A stretch of DNA of 13,806 bases from Methanocella_A sp964548585 (GTDB lineage: Archaea; Halobacteriota; Methanocellia; Methanocellales; Methanocellaceae). The stretch is from NCBI GenBank assembly GCA_964548585.1, contig CAZJRS010000090.1, positions 1 to 13,806 of the forward strand, in the 5' to 3' direction. A program made the translations under genes and the position numbers. Under the pieces are notes generated by a model. The model worked only from the letters and a program-made list of their open reading frames with translations, had not been told where the DNA came from and made no database searches. This document shows positions 1-7,319 of this stretch, in pieces (the first letter of the stretch is position 1; each line of letters begins with the position of its first letter).

Positions 1-1877
1 AGCGCCGACGTCACGACGGAACCCTGTGGGTCAGGGGTGTGATCCCTGAGCCAGAGTAACGTCTGGTACCACTCGTGGCCCATGCCCGAGCCGCCCTGTG
101 CGTATGCCTCAGTGTACCCGGTGAAGAAGAACCCGGTGGGGTCTTTTATGAGGTCGATATCTTTGAACGCCCCGGTGGACAGCGAAGTAGCCGGCCAGGT
201 GATCAGGAGCAGAAACACGATTGTCAGTACCGAGAACATGAGGACCTGCCCCATGTTTTTACTGATGTACCGCTGGGCGTCCTCCGTGGTCTGAACGCGC
301 TTCTTCCATCCGGAGACGAACTTATCCCAGTCGAAGGCCCGGTATACCGCATATATGAAGTAGGCCATCAGCAAAGCCGCATTCACCGCGAAATAGTACG
401 TGAAACGAATCTGCGATAATGCCGCCCAGAACATGATGACGTTCCATACGAGGAATAGCCACTCGGCAGGCCGGTTGTTCTTGAATACCCGGAAGGCAAG
501 CATGGCGATTGCGATCAGCGAGACCCAGAAAGCCCAGAAGAACGACTGCCACAGGAAATCGAAGGTGAACTGGCCAGCCTGGTTCGTGTAGGACGACCGG
601 GCCTCCTGCACCCAAAGCATGCCGCCGCTGGGCGTGAAGACGTTGAACCCGGCGATGATCAGACTGTACAGCTGTGGGAGTACGATGTAGATGACCAGTA
701 GCCCGATGACGCCGATGCCAAGCAGAGCTACGGGGAAAGCCCACGTTTCAACCTTGTTACTCTTCAGCACCCGGGAAAGACCGTAGATTACCCCGATACC
801 TGCCAGAGCCATGCACATGAAGATCGGCTGCGTGATCGAATAGTACAGGAGCTGCATGTGGAAATCCGACAGCGAGTAAGGCAGAACCATAATCGCCGGG
901 ATCAGGTACAAAGCAGCGGCAACGATAACCAGGTAATCCATCGGCGTATCCTTGGTATGGTCGACGATGGACTGAATAACGAAGTAGATGAAGAGTACGA
1001 ACCCGACAAGCAACGCGCCCGGCCACGAAAGCATATACAAGCCGAATGAGACCCCGGCGAGAGCTGCAAAACCCAGAGCTACCAGAGCATTCCTGTCACG
1101 GTTCTTGATCTTATCCACGTTGAGCCCGGATGACTTTGCGTGGTCCAGCGCATAGATGAGGAAGGCCACCGTCATAACGGAGAACAACACTTCCGCAATG
1201 TGGTGGTCCGTGAAGCCAAGCATCGAACGTGCCAGGAACTGGCCGGGAATCAGGGCCAGCGTGGCTGCTGCGAGAATGCCGATCTTCCGGCCATAAAGCT
1301 TGCGGCCGATGAAATACGTGGGTATGGCACAGAGCATGCCCAGAATTACCGGCGTATATGCGCCCACGGCGGTGACCGTCTCTGCGCTGGGATTGCCAAG
1401 GCCTACGATGAGCGATGCCCCGGCGATCATAAGCGTGAAAAACGGCCCGAAGTGGACAGTACTACCAAACGGGTAATGAGTGTAAGGATCGTAGAAAATC
1501 CTGTTCGGGAAATTAGCCAGCGTGTTGAATACCAGGCGCATCTGTTCCGGAGCATCGTCTGCGGCGATGTTAACATATTTTTCCGTCCAGTCAGTGAATA
1601 CCACATCGTGCGAGGGAACTGCCCGAATATAGAACATCAGGACCATGATCAAGATCAAAGCCACAGGGTAGACCCATGCAAACGATTTCAGATATGCAGG
1701 GAAATCAAACCCTTTCTTTTCGGTAGTCACTTCGGCTTGTATCGCCTTTTCACCGACTGCTTCAGGCTTCCTGACCTCAGTCGCGTTTCCGGTCGAAGCC
1801 GGTTTTCCCTTGACTCCGTCTGGCTTCAGTCCGGCTTTACCGGCTGGCTTGCCACTGCCCTTTCCAGAATTTCCCAT
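1..1877 (-). CDS. aglB: AglB/STT3 oligosaccharyltransferase, paralog 1 (C-terminus cut by left window edge)
   Basis: I translated this frame by hand. It is open from an ATG at 1877 to the left edge, giving 625 residues and no stop. The protein aligns along its length with the AglB at 2121-4922. It has a Lys/Gly/Pro-rich cytoplasmic tail (about 1-62), a first membrane helix near 67-86, then many hydrophobic segments. Acidic loop motif DDAPEQMR is at 107-114, GFTDHHIAE at 221-229, and an EL5-type loop reads GGMLWVQEA with Glu425. The family transfers lipid-linked oligosaccharide to Asn of N-X-S/T sequons on the outer face of the membrane. The WWDYG catalytic signature lies beyond the edge, so its presence is unknown. 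Residues after the first acidic pair differ from the paralog (PEQ against VYH), as does the EL5 motif (LWVQE against TAVAE). The start is supported by GGTGAG just upstream. AglB identity is very likely; whether it is fully active cannot be judged. Confidence 0.93.
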   Translation of the reverse strand, partial: MGNSGKGSGKPAGKAGLKPDGVKGKPASTGNATEVRKPEAVGEKAIQAEVTTEKKGFDFPAYLKSFAWVYPVALILIMVLMFYIRAVPSHDVVFTDWTEKYVNIAADDAPEQMRLVFNTLANFPNRIFYDPYTHYPFGSTVHFGPFFTLMIAGASLIVGLGNPSAETVTAVGAYTPVILGMLCAIPTYFIGRKLYGRKIGILAAATLALIPGQFLARSMLGFTDHHIAEVLFSVMTVAFLIYALDHAKSSGLNVDKIKNRDRNALVALGFAALAGVSFGLYMLSWPGALLVGFVLFIYFVIQSIVDHTKDTPMDYLVIVAAALYLIPAIMVLPYSLSDFHMQLLYYSITQPIFMCMALAGIGVIYGLSRVLKSNKVETWAFPVALLGIGVIGLLVIYIVLPQLYSLIIAGFNVFTPSGGMLWVQEARSSYTNQAGQFTFDFLWQSFFWAFWVSLIAIAMLAFRVFKNNRPAEWLFLVWNVIMFWAALSQIRFTYYFAVNAALLMAYFIYAVYRAFDWDKFVSGWKKRVQTTEDAQRYISKNMGQVLMFSVLTIVFLLLITWPATSLSTGAFKDIDLIKDPTGFFFTGYTEAYAQGGSGMGHEWYQTLLWLRDHTPDPQGSVVTSA

Positions 1878-1889
1878 TCGCTCACCTTT
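1878..1889 (-). promoter_or_regulatory. Ribosome-binding site of aglB paralog 1
   Basis: On the minus strand AAAGGTGAG stands four to five bases before the ATG at 1877, a good match to the archaeal 16S 3' end. The same GGTGAGCGAATGGG context occurs at the other aglB start. This fixes the start codon in both genes. Confidence 0.7.
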
Positions 1890-1917
1890 ATATGGTTATC
1901 CATGAATGAACACTTTT

Positions 1918-1934
1918 TACATATACCTTTCGCG
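1918..1934 (-). promoter_or_regulatory. BRE/TATA promoter of aglB paralog 1
   Basis: Read on the minus strand, GCGAAAGG (BRE-like, 1933-1926) is followed directly by TATATGTA (1925-1918). A start site about 25 bases on would leave a leader of roughly 20 bases containing the GGTGAG site. The same CGAAAGGTA block precedes the other aglB gene, which raises confidence. The rest of the gap between the two aglB genes (about 1935-2053) shows no convincing ORF or RNA gene. Confidence 0.55.
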
Positions 1935-2053
1935 TTCACCGCTGAATCGCAGAACCGGGAGGTAGCCATGGGATTCCGGAGATGCAGCCACAGGAGAACA
2001 CGATACGGGCTGTATCCGAATCAGTAAGCCAGTTCGGGAAATATTGGCCACTC

Positions 2054-2084
2054 CGGTGCCCCCGCAAGACCTGCGGGGGCATCG
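2054..2084 (-). terminator. GC-rich hairpin downstream of aglB paralog 2
   Basis: A perfect 10-base inverted repeat, TGCCCCCGCA / TGCGGGGGCA, encloses a 5-base loop (2067-2071). It extends by three more pairs, one of them G-U. It lies 37 to 67 bases beyond the stop of the 2121-4922 gene in the transcribed direction. No T-run follows, and archaeal termination usually depends on T-runs, so it may instead be a 3'-end stabiliser or processing element. The structure is certain; the function is a guess. Confidence 0.45.
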
Positions 2085-2120
2085 TTGCCGGGATTTAATT
2101 CTGATGGCCCCACACAGATA

Positions 2121-4922
2121 CTATATCTGTATGATTCCACCGGTCTGAACTGCGTTCTCAGACACAGCTACCTGAGTCGTCGTGTTACCCACAGTGAGTG
2201 TGTATTTATCCAGAGGAAGCACGTTCGAAGAGTAGCCGGTCCCGTTCATCGCTTCCGTCGCATAGGGCACAGTCATCTCGTAGTAACCAGTCTGATCGGC
2301 TACGGCTGTTCGCACGTACTGGAACGCCCTCTCACCGGTGGTCAGGGAAAGAGAAGCCGTTACGGGTGTGCCGGGAGCGGCCTGACCTTTGATCGTCGCT
2401 CCGTCTACTACCTCAAAGAGCTTGACCCACTTCTGTGGCGGACGGGCATCATAGGCGATCAAAGAACCGTCTGTGCTGGCCTGCACAGGGCTTATGGCAT
2501 CCTTATAATAGCCATACGCTTCAGTGTAGTTGGCCCGCCTGAGCGATTGTGACAGGTCGATCGAGCCGGTGTTAGTTTGAAGGAGTTTTATGTTGACGGT
2601 ATAGTCCCCCGGGGACTCGTATACCAGCCGTAGGTGACTCAGATTATTGCAGTCCTCGTAATACAGCCGGTTAGCCATCGTACTTTCGTACTTCGGGCTG
2701 ATGACTGGCAGTTGCACGGATTGCCCCTGGAATATCGAGAACTCTTTGTAAGCGTCCCAGCCGTCATGGTCGTTGGCCCATACCCTCATCGCGTTGATGT
2801 AGCCATTGGCATCGTTGTTGCAGACCAGCACATAGCGGCTGCCAAGCTTTTGCAGGTTCGAGTATCCTGCATCCTCTGTCGTGGCCAGGAAGAACGGGGC
2901 ACTACCCTCCGTGTTGTTATTCGACGTGACGCCGGCCTGGAACGGGTTGGCATTGGGAATACGTTGTGCCACATAAGTGATCATATGACCGTAGTCCCAC
3001 CAGGCCATCACGCCGTATGCGGTGTCGGGATATGCGTACTGGTCCCCGTCCGCCGGCTTTTGATAAGAGCCGCTATCATAGCTAAACGTAGATGCCTGGG
3101 GGTCTGGGGTATTATCCCTCATCCAGATCAGCGTCTGGTACCATTCCGAAATCATGCCCGTCCCGGACTCTGCGGTAAGCTCGGTGACCCCGTAAAACAG
3201 ATATTTAGCCGGGTCTTGCAAGACACCGGAATAGGTTACTGTCGATAATCCGGTGGCAGGCCAGGTAACCAGTACCAGGAACGAGACGGCAAGTACTCCG
3301 AAAACGATCACCTGCCCGCTGTGACGGGAAAGATATTCCTGGACGTCATTCGTGGTCTTTACCCGTTTTTTCCAGGACTCGGCGAACTTCTCCCAGTCAC
3401 AGGCATTGAAAGCCACATAGATGATATATCCGGTGAGCAGCGCTGCGTTCACTGCGAAGTAATAGGAAAACCGGTCCTGAGATAACGTCGCGATGAGCAT
3501 GACGAGGTTCCACACCAGGAACAGCCACTCAGCAGGTCTGCTGTCTCGGAAAACCCGGAAAGCCAGCAGGGCAATCCCCAGGATAGAGATAGGGAAAGTC
3601 CAGAAGAAGTATGCCCAGAGATGATCCCAGTCAGGCGGCTGTGCCTCGGCGACGGCGGTCATGCCACCGGTGGGCGTGAAGACCTGTAAGCCAGCCTGTA
3701 TCAACCCGTAGATGGGTGGGGCTGCTATGTATAGTACCAGCATTCCGGCGACTCCCAGCCCCAGCAGCGCAACAGGAAACGTCCAGGACCCTGCAGTCGT
3801 TTTGTTTAGTGCGCGGGACAGGCCGAAGATCGCGCCCATACCGGCTATCGCCCCGAACAGGAAAAGAGGCTGAGTGAGCGAGTAGAAGACCAGCTCGAAA
3901 TGAAGGTTCATCAGCGAATAGGGTAGAACCATCAGTCCCGGAATCGCGAAGGTAGCTGTGGCAAGGATCAGCAGATAATCCAGGCTCCGACCTTTCACGT
4001 GGTCGACAATGGCCTGGATCGCAAAGTACAGGAAGATGATCATACCGATGATCAGGCCTCCGGGCCAGGTAAGCATATAGAGCCCAAAGGAAAAGCCTGC
4101 CAGCAGGCCAAATCCAAGTGCAGTCAGGGCACTCTTATCTCTGCCCCGGATCTTCGCGAGATTTAACCCACTGCTTTTTGCATAATCCAGAGCGTATACC
4201 AGAAACATCACAGTAATGGCCGAGAACAATACCTCGGCGATATGATGGTCGGTAAAGCCCAGCATCGATCGGCCCATGAAAGGTCCCGGAAGCAATGCCA
4301 GAGCAAACGCGGCGGCAAGGCCAACGTTTTTGCCGAACAGCTTCCTGCCGATGAAGTACGTGGGCACCGCGCATAGCATGCCCAGGACTGCCGGGGTATA
4401 CGCGCCTACGGCATCTACCAGTGCAATGCTGGGATTGCCCAGCCCCAAAACCAAAGCGGACCCGGCTATCATCAGAGTGAAAAGAGGCCCGAAGTGAGTT
4501 GTACTACCATAGGGGTAATGGGTGAACGGATCGAAGAATATCCGTTCCGGGAAATGGGTGACCGCATTGTGCACAAGGCGCATGTGATACACCGCGTCGT
4601 CGTTTGCGAAGTTGACGTAGTTGCCCTGCCAGTTCGTGAAAACGTCATCGGCGGAGGGACCGGCGCGGAGATACAACATCAAAACCATGATGAGTACCAG
4701 CGCGACCGGGTATACCCAGGCCAGTGACTTCACGTAGGCCATAGCGTCAAAAGAGCGGACAGAAGGCGTTTCGGTGATTTGAACCGCAGGCTCTGTAGCC
4801 TTTTCAGACTTCTTAACCGTATCCCCGGACCCGGCCCGTATAGCTCGCTCACCCGCGACAATAGGCTTCTTCGGCCCCGTTTTACCAGCTTGCTTACCGT
4901 TGTTTTTCTCAGATTTCCCCAT
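2121..4922 (-). CDS. aglB: AglB/STT3 oligosaccharyltransferase, paralog 2 (complete)
   Basis: A 933-residue membrane enzyme that transfers glycan from a dolichol-type lipid to Asn in N-X-S/T sequons outside the cell. Residues 1-66 are a charged, low-complexity cytoplasmic tail. The first membrane helix is about 68-86, followed by a multi-span region to about 555. Family motifs are all present: NDDAVYHMR at 107-115 (metal-binding acid in the first loop), GFTDHHIAE at 222-230, TAVAE at 422-426 (TIXE-type EL5 motif with Glu426), and WWDYG at 641-645 in the soluble domain. The second soluble-domain helix motif (DK or MI type) should lie near 695-715, but I could not assign it. Residues about 828-925 look like a beta-rich accessory domain. 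Five sequons fall in the soluble domain (N669, N760, N798, N893, N913). ATG 4922 is preceded by GGGTGAG. All core motifs are intact, so it is probably the active enzyme. A glycosyltransferase gene lies 79 bases upstream. Confidence 0.97.
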   Translation of the reverse strand: MGKSEKNNGKQAGKTGPKKPIVAGERAIRAGSGDTVKKSEKATEPAVQITETPSVRSFDAMAYVKSLAWVYPVALVLIMVLMLYLRAGPSADDVFTNWQGNYVNFANDDAVYHMRLVHNAVTHFPERIFFDPFTHYPYGSTTHFGPLFTLMIAGSALVLGLGNPSIALVDAVGAYTPAVLGMLCAVPTYFIGRKLFGKNVGLAAAFALALLPGPFMGRSMLGFTDHHIAEVLFSAITVMFLVYALDYAKSSGLNLAKIRGRDKSALTALGFGLLAGFSFGLYMLTWPGGLIIGMIIFLYFAIQAIVDHVKGRSLDYLLILATATFAIPGLMVLPYSLMNLHFELVFYSLTQPLFLFGAIAGMGAIFGLSRALNKTTAGSWTFPVALLGLGVAGMLVLYIAAPPIYGLIQAGLQVFTPTGGMTAVAEAQPPDWDHLWAYFFWTFPISILGIALLAFRVFRDSRPAEWLFLVWNLVMLIATLSQDRFSYYFAVNAALLTGYIIYVAFNACDWEKFAESWKKRVKTTNDVQEYLSRHSGQVIVFGVLAVSFLVLVTWPATGLSTVTYSGVLQDPAKYLFYGVTELTAESGTGMISEWYQTLIWMRDNTPDPQASTFSYDSGSYQKPADGDQYAYPDTAYGVMAWWDYGHMITYVAQRIPNANPFQAGVTSNNNTEGSAPFFLATTEDAGYSNLQKLGSRYVLVCNNDANGYINAMRVWANDHDGWDAYKEFSIFQGQSVQLPVISPKYESTMANRLYYEDCNNLSHLRLVYESPGDYTVNIKLLQTNTGSIDLSQSLRRANYTEAYGYYKDAISPVQASTDGSLIAYDARPPQKWVKLFEVVDGATIKGQAAPGTPVTASLSLTTGERAFQYVRTAVADQTGYYEMTVPYATEAMNGTGYSSNVLPLDKYTLTVGNTTTQVAVSENAVQTGGIIQI

Positions 4923-4933
4923 TCGCTCACCCT
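4923..4933 (-). promoter_or_regulatory. Ribosome-binding site of aglB paralog 2
   Basis: The minus strand reads AGGGTGAGCGA and then the ATG at 4922. It matches the site before the other aglB gene in sequence and spacing and supports this start. Confidence 0.7.
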
Positions 4934-4973
4934 AAATACGATTGATATTATTGGCTAAGCATCAATAAGCACT

Positions 4974-4993
4974 GTTATATATTTACCTTTCGG
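4974..4993 (-). promoter_or_regulatory. BRE/TATA promoter of aglB paralog 2
   Basis: Minus strand: CCGAAAGG (BRE-like, 4993-4986) is followed by TAAATATATAA (4985-4975), a strong archaeal TATA box. The predicted start is near 4950-4955, giving a leader of about 30 bases. It lies just past the stop of the upstream glycosyltransferase gene, so this aglB can be expressed independently of it. Confidence 0.6.
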
Positions 4994-5001
4994 GTAGTGT
5001 G

Positions 5002-6147
5002 CTATCGCTCGATAATCGCCGAGTATTTCTCGACAATCTCTCCCCATCCCCGTTTAGGAGGCTCAAACGGGCCGGGTTGTTCGGTCATGATCCGGACAAT
5101 GGCATCCTTGATGGCGGCCGAATCACCCGGTGGTATAAAGTATGTGCCGGAGTATTCTGCCATCGATTCCTCGAGCCCGCCCACCCGGGAAACGACAATC
5201 GGCTTTCCGAACGTCATCGCGATGTGAGCTACGCCGCTTTGTGAAGCCCGGAGATAGGGCAACACCACGACATCAGCTGCCGAAAAATAATTAGCCACCT
5301 CATCGTCGGACACGTACCGGTCCAGCAGTATAATACGGTCCTTATATGGGGATTCGTTGATCGCCGTCACTACCGATTCCCGGTCTTCCCATATCTCCCC
5401 GACCAGCAGCAACCTTGACCTGGCGGCGAGGTCGGCCGACAGCTCACCGAAAGCCCGTATCAGATAGGGAATCCCTTTATAGGGCCTGATCAGCCCAAAG
5501 GACATAATGACGTAGTCGGAGCCGAGACTAAGAGCCTGCCGGGCAGCATCTCGATCAATCAGGGGATACTGATCATAAAGGGCATGAGGTATCACCTGGA
5601 TACGCTCCGCGCTCATACCATATTTTTCCGCAAGCAGATTCTTATCCGAATCGGAGTGCGCCACGTAGCCGTCCGCCCACCGGATCAGCAGCCGCCCCAT
5701 AAGCCTGGAGTAAAGGCGTATCGGCAGGATGGACTCTTCGAACGGGTCCACGACCTCGTGGAACTCAAGAATGATCTTCGCCCGCAACCGGAGGTTGATC
5801 AGGCAAACGATCAGGTGCATGTGAGCGGCGGAAGAGGTCCACCACTGTAGTAGTATGACGTCAGGCTTTTGCTCAAGTAAAAACCGATATACGCGGTACC
5901 AGGTCAGGGGGTTGTTCCAGTCCATACCGTCAAAAGCTGCCACCTGATGATTAAAACTCAGATTTGAGAGGTCCTGACCCACGTGTTTATGGCCTGGAAA
6001 CAAGAACTTAGGTAGCAGGTTCCTGAAGCAGACGACCGACACGACATAGCGGGCAGCCAGCGCATTGGACAACCGGATAGTATAGTAGCTGATGCCGCTG
6101 AGAAACTTCTTAGAGGGGCCTACTACACAGACTTTTTTACCGGGCAT
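5002..6147 (-). CDS. GT4-like glycosyltransferase with non-canonical donor-site motif
   Basis: A 381-residue cytoplasmic GT-B protein, expected to move a sugar from a nucleotide-sugar donor onto a lipid-linked glycan. Visible features are an N-terminal Rossmann start (KKVCVVGP), the loop FLSGISYYTIRLSNAL at 15-30, VIPHALYD at 185-192, FGLIRPYKGIPYLI at 217-230 (donor-side GxxxxxKG) and ADVVVLPYLRASQSGV at 291-306, then GKPIVVSRVGGLEE. The EX7E acidic pair of typical GT4 enzymes is absent: the aligned segment reads SQSGVAHIAM. An SQSGV-type variant of GT4 exists, so the protein need not be inactive. The frame extends upstream to an ATG at 6231, but ATG 6147 has AAGGAG seven bases before it and begins directly with the Rossmann strand, so I chose 6147. 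It precedes the aglB pair on the same strand. Donor and acceptor are unknown. Confidence 0.9.
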   Translation of the reverse strand: MPGKKVCVVGPSKKFLSGISYYTIRLSNALAARYVVSVVCFRNLLPKFLFPGHKHVGQDLSNLSFNHQVAAFDGMDWNNPLTWYRVYRFLLEQKPDVILLQWWTSSAAHMHLIVCLINLRLRAKIILEFHEVVDPFEESILPIRLYSRLMGRLLIRWADGYVAHSDSDKNLLAEKYGMSAERIQVIPHALYDQYPLIDRDAARQALSLGSDYVIMSFGLIRPYKGIPYLIRAFGELSADLAARSRLLLVGEIWEDRESVVTAINESPYKDRIILLDRYVSDDEVANYFSAADVVVLPYLRASQSGVAHIAMTFGKPIVVSRVGGLEESMAEYSGTYFIPPGDSAAIKDAIVRIMTEQPGPFEPPKRGWGEIVEKYSAIIER

Positions 6148-6269
6148 AAACAGCTCCTTGAATGTATCAGATAGAGACGTTTTTAGCTTAAACTCTTTTC
6201 CTCCTGTAGGGAGTCTTACGCGAAGCGGCAAAACATATTTAACCGGCCGGTAATAAAGGATATCCGCCT
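6148..6269. promoter_or_regulatory. Divergent promoter region between the two glycosyltransferase operons
   Basis: These 122 bases separate divergently transcribed genes. For the plus strand, AACATATTTAAC (6232-6243) is TATA-like, and AAAGGA at 6255-6260 is the ribosome-binding site for ATG 6270. For the minus strand, GAAAAGAGTTTAAGC (about 6201-6187) resembles a BRE plus TATA with a leader near 15-25 bases, and TTAAATATG at 6242-6234 is an alternative. An imperfect inverted repeat, CTCCTGTAGGGAG (6201-6213), could bind a regulator, but the evidence is weak. That a promoter is present is likely; which element is used is uncertain. Confidence 0.4.
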
Positions 6270-7319
6270 ATGAAGATTGCCCAGGTTTGCCCCAGGTACC
6301 CGCCTTACATCGGTGGTGTGGAGACGCATGTATCCGAGATCAGCGGACGTCTCGCCCGGGCTGGCCATGAGGTTACAGTAATATCTACTGATCCGTCGGG
6401 GAAGTTTCCCCGGGAGAGCGTAGTAGAGGGAGTCAGAGTACTAAGATTTCCCGCTTATGCCCCGGGTGATGCTTACTATTTCTCGCCATCGCTATACAAG
6501 TATATGAGAGGAGTGACCGGCTTTGACGTCGTGCACGCTCACGGTTACCACGCGTTTCCGGCGCTGCTTTCGACCGGCTCAAACGCAAAAAAATTCATCT
6601 TCACCCCCCACTACCATGGCAAAGGACATACGCCACTCAGGAACTTCCTGCTGAAGCCCTATGGGCTTGCGGGTCGGAGGGCGTTCGAAAAGGCGAACAC
6701 AGTAGTCTGCGTTTCCGAATTCGAGAAGGGCCTGGTGTGCCGGGATTTCGGCTGCGAGGACAAAGTAAAAGTCGTACCTAACGGGATTGTCAGAAGCGAG
6801 TTTTCGGGCCTGGAACGGGTGGAATCCGGAAAACAAATATTATACGTGGGCAGGCTGGAGGAGTACAAGGGTGTCCAGTATGCAATTAAGGCGCTTCAGC
6901 TATTGCCGGAGTACAGGCTAAAGATCGTGGGTAAAGGCCCGTATAGAGAAGCACTGGCCAGGGAAGCGGCCGACGCCGGCATAGCCGACAGAGTAGATTT
7001 TCGCTCAGATCTGTCCCGGAAAGAGCTTTTACAGTCCTATGCGGCTGCGGATGTAACGATCATGCTATCGAAGTTCGAGGCCTACGGGATCACCGTGGCT
7101 GAAGCACTGGCAGCCGGCGTCCCCACGATCGTGGCGAACGGCTCGGCACTCTCGGAGTTCGTAGATAACGGGCTCTGCAAAGGCGTCGATCTCCCGGTAT
7201 CGGTAGAGACGCTGGCCGATGAGATCAATACAGCCAGGCGATTACCATATGCCAGAGAGATCCTTGACTGGGACGAAGTGGTAAGCAGGCTACTGGACAT
7301 ATACCGAGGGGACCAGTAA
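6270..7319 (+). CDS. GT4 family glycosyltransferase (first of four-gene operon)
   Basis: A 349-residue GT-B enzyme with all hallmarks of retaining family 4. The N-terminal domain holds the acceptor-side glycine loop YIGGVETHVSEISGRLA (13-29), VVHAHGYHA (88-96) and VVPNGIVRSEF (168-178). The C-terminal donor domain holds ILYVGRLEEYKGVQYAIKAL (190-209) and the EX7E pair E270/E278 in FEAYGITVAEALAAGVPTIV. No signal peptide or membrane segment is seen, so it should act on the cytoplasmic face of the membrane. ATG 6270 has AAAGGA upstream. Its TAA stop shares one base with the next gene's ATG (TAATG), so the two are likely translationally coupled. The sugar specificity cannot be read from sequence. 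Confidence 0.95.
   Translation: MKIAQVCPRYPPYIGGVETHVSEISGRLARAGHEVTVISTDPSGKFPRESVVEGVRVLRFPAYAPGDAYYFSPSLYKYMRGVTGFDVVHAHGYHAFPALLSTGSNAKKFIFTPHYHGKGHTPLRNFLLKPYGLAGRRAFEKANTVVCVSEFEKGLVCRDFGCEDKVKVVPNGIVRSEFSGLERVESGKQILYVGRLEEYKGVQYAIKALQLLPEYRLKIVGKGPYREALAREAADAGIADRVDFRSDLSRKELLQSYAAADVTIMLSKFEAYGITVAEALAAGVPTIVANGSALSEFVDNGLCKGVDLPVSVETLADEINTARRLPYAREILDWDEVVSRLLDIYRGDQ

Noticed and set aside
322..744. Minus-strand frame of 140 codons within 1-1877
   Set aside because: It is an off-frame reading inside aglB paralog 1. The in-frame translation through the same bases gives continuous AglB homology to the edge.
1140..2027. Plus-strand open frame of 295 codons
   Set aside because: It lies antisense to aglB paralog 1 and runs past that gene's start and promoter. 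Its translation is rich in Arg, His and Gln without any domain pattern, while the minus frame shows clear AglB motifs.
2634..3248. Plus-strand open frame of 204 codons
   Set aside because: It is antisense to the soluble domain of the complete AglB, including its WWDYG region, and has no recognisable motif.
6148..6231. N-terminal extension of the minus-strand glycosyltransferase to ATG 6231
   Set aside because: The 28 extra residues do not resemble a GT4 N-terminus. AAGGAG sits correctly before ATG 6147, and the extension overlaps the divergent promoter region.
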